43,089 bases of DNA. It comes from an uncultured beta proteobacterium (GTDB taxonomy: Bacteria; Pseudomonadota; Gammaproteobacteria; Burkholderiales; Burkholderiaceae_C). The notes under the pieces were generated by a model. It was not told the DNA's origin. It worked only from the letters and a program-made list of their open reading frames with translations, and ran no database searches. Position 1 is the stretch's first letter. Every line of letters begins with the position of its first letter. The DNA lies in NCBI GenBank assembly GCA_903927295.1, contig CAIYMN010000309.1:1-43089 (forward strand), in the 5' to 3' direction. A program made the position numbers and the translations under genes. This document shows positions 42,848 to 43,089 of the stretch, in pieces.

Positions 42848-43089
42848 TCAAACTCCTTTAGAGGTAACGGTGCGCTGTTCGATGCGCTTCTCGGGATGCG
42901 CATTGAGCACAATGCGGTGCACGTAAATACCGGGCAGATGCACGGCATCCGGATCGAAAGCGCCGGTCTCGACAATCTCCTCGACCTCGACCACGGTGAT
43001 CTTGCCGGCCATGGCAACTGCCGGATTGAAGTTGCGCGCCGTGCGCCGGAAAATCAGGTTGCCACTCTTGTCGGCCTTCCAGGCCTTGA
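42848..43089 (-). CDS. scoA: 3-oxoacid CoA-transferase subunit A, C-terminal fragment
   Basis: The last 80 codons of a gene whose start lies beyond the window edge. Readable motifs are [41 protein letters not shown] and [24 protein letters not shown], characteristic of subunit A of succinyl-CoA:3-oxoacid CoA-transferase. Stop TGA at 42848-42850, just before scoB. Confidence 0.95.
   Translation of the reverse strand, partial: KAWKADKSGNLIFRRTARNFNPAVAMAGKITVVEVEEIVETGAFDPDAVHLPGIYVHRIVLNAHPEKRIEQRTVTSKGV

Noticed and set aside
1-43089. CRISPR arrays, tRNA/rRNA genes, insertion sequences, toxin-antitoxin pairs or phage genes
   Set aside because: No regularly spaced repeats, no tRNA-like cloverleaf or rRNA stretches, and no transposase, integrase or phage-type proteins were seen on either strand.

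Overview
The window looks like a chromosomal segment of a betaproteobacterium, most likely order Burkholderiales and close to Comamonadaceae. The reasons are the compact GC-rich genes, the family content (cbb3 oxidase, class I PHA synthase, a small Trp-rich membrane protein, PEP-CTERM sorting) and the local order lgt / ilvD / Trp-rich protein / cytochrome c and dapC-dapD-pilU-like-prmB. The genus cannot be fixed from sequence alone. No tRNA, rRNA, CRISPR array, insertion sequence or prophage was seen, and no gene-free stretch exceeds 300 bases.

Layout. 1-5960 (minus strand): a microaerobic respiration cluster ccoI-ccoS-ccoN-ccoO-ccoQ-ccoP-ccoG, with ccoG cut by the window edge. FNR/ANR-like boxes lie upstream of ccoN and between ccoI and a divergent universal stress gene (6065-6508). 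6521-14160 (minus): a tightly coupled malonate-use operon consisting of a GntR/FCD regulator, malonyl-CoA decarboxylase, a three-part TRAP transporter, a crotonase-fold protein and malonyl-CoA synthetase. A perfect 16-bp palindrome overlies the -10 of its predicted promoter. 14246-21304: housekeeping genes lgt, ilvD, a Trp-rich protein, cytochrome c, acs and class I fumarase. 21495-23641: a small accessory zone with a PEP-CTERM protein, a PilZ-like protein, a degenerate-receiver response regulator and a 46-aa four-cysteine protein. 23709-29907 (plus): dapC, dapD, a PilT/PilU-like ATPase, prmB and an ABC-F ATPase. 29940-35596 (minus): a PHA operon, phaC-phaA-(alpha-carbonic anhydrase)-(beta-propeller)-phaB. 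35718-38714 (minus): ycaO, a membrane protein and pgeF. 38787-40477 (plus): a monooxygenase-fold protein, a FAH-family hydrolase, a zinc-ribbon NUDIX protein and a possible 31-aa ORF. 40520-43089 (minus): scoA (partial), scoB, a membrane protein and an MFS transporter.

How they fit together. Acetyl-CoA is the common thread. Malonate is imported, activated and decarboxylated to acetyl-CoA; Acs makes acetyl-CoA from acetate; ScoAB activates acetoacetate; PhaA, PhaB and PhaC store the carbon as polyhydroxyalkanoate; fumarase serves the TCA cycle; the cbb3 oxidase respires at low oxygen. The least explained items are the Glu-for-Asp response regulator, the single-cysteine PEP-CTERM protein with a thioester-like Cys/Gln arrangement, the crotonase lacking the second catalytic Glu inside the malonate operon, the two extra genes inside the PHA operon, and the 46-aa four-Cys protein.
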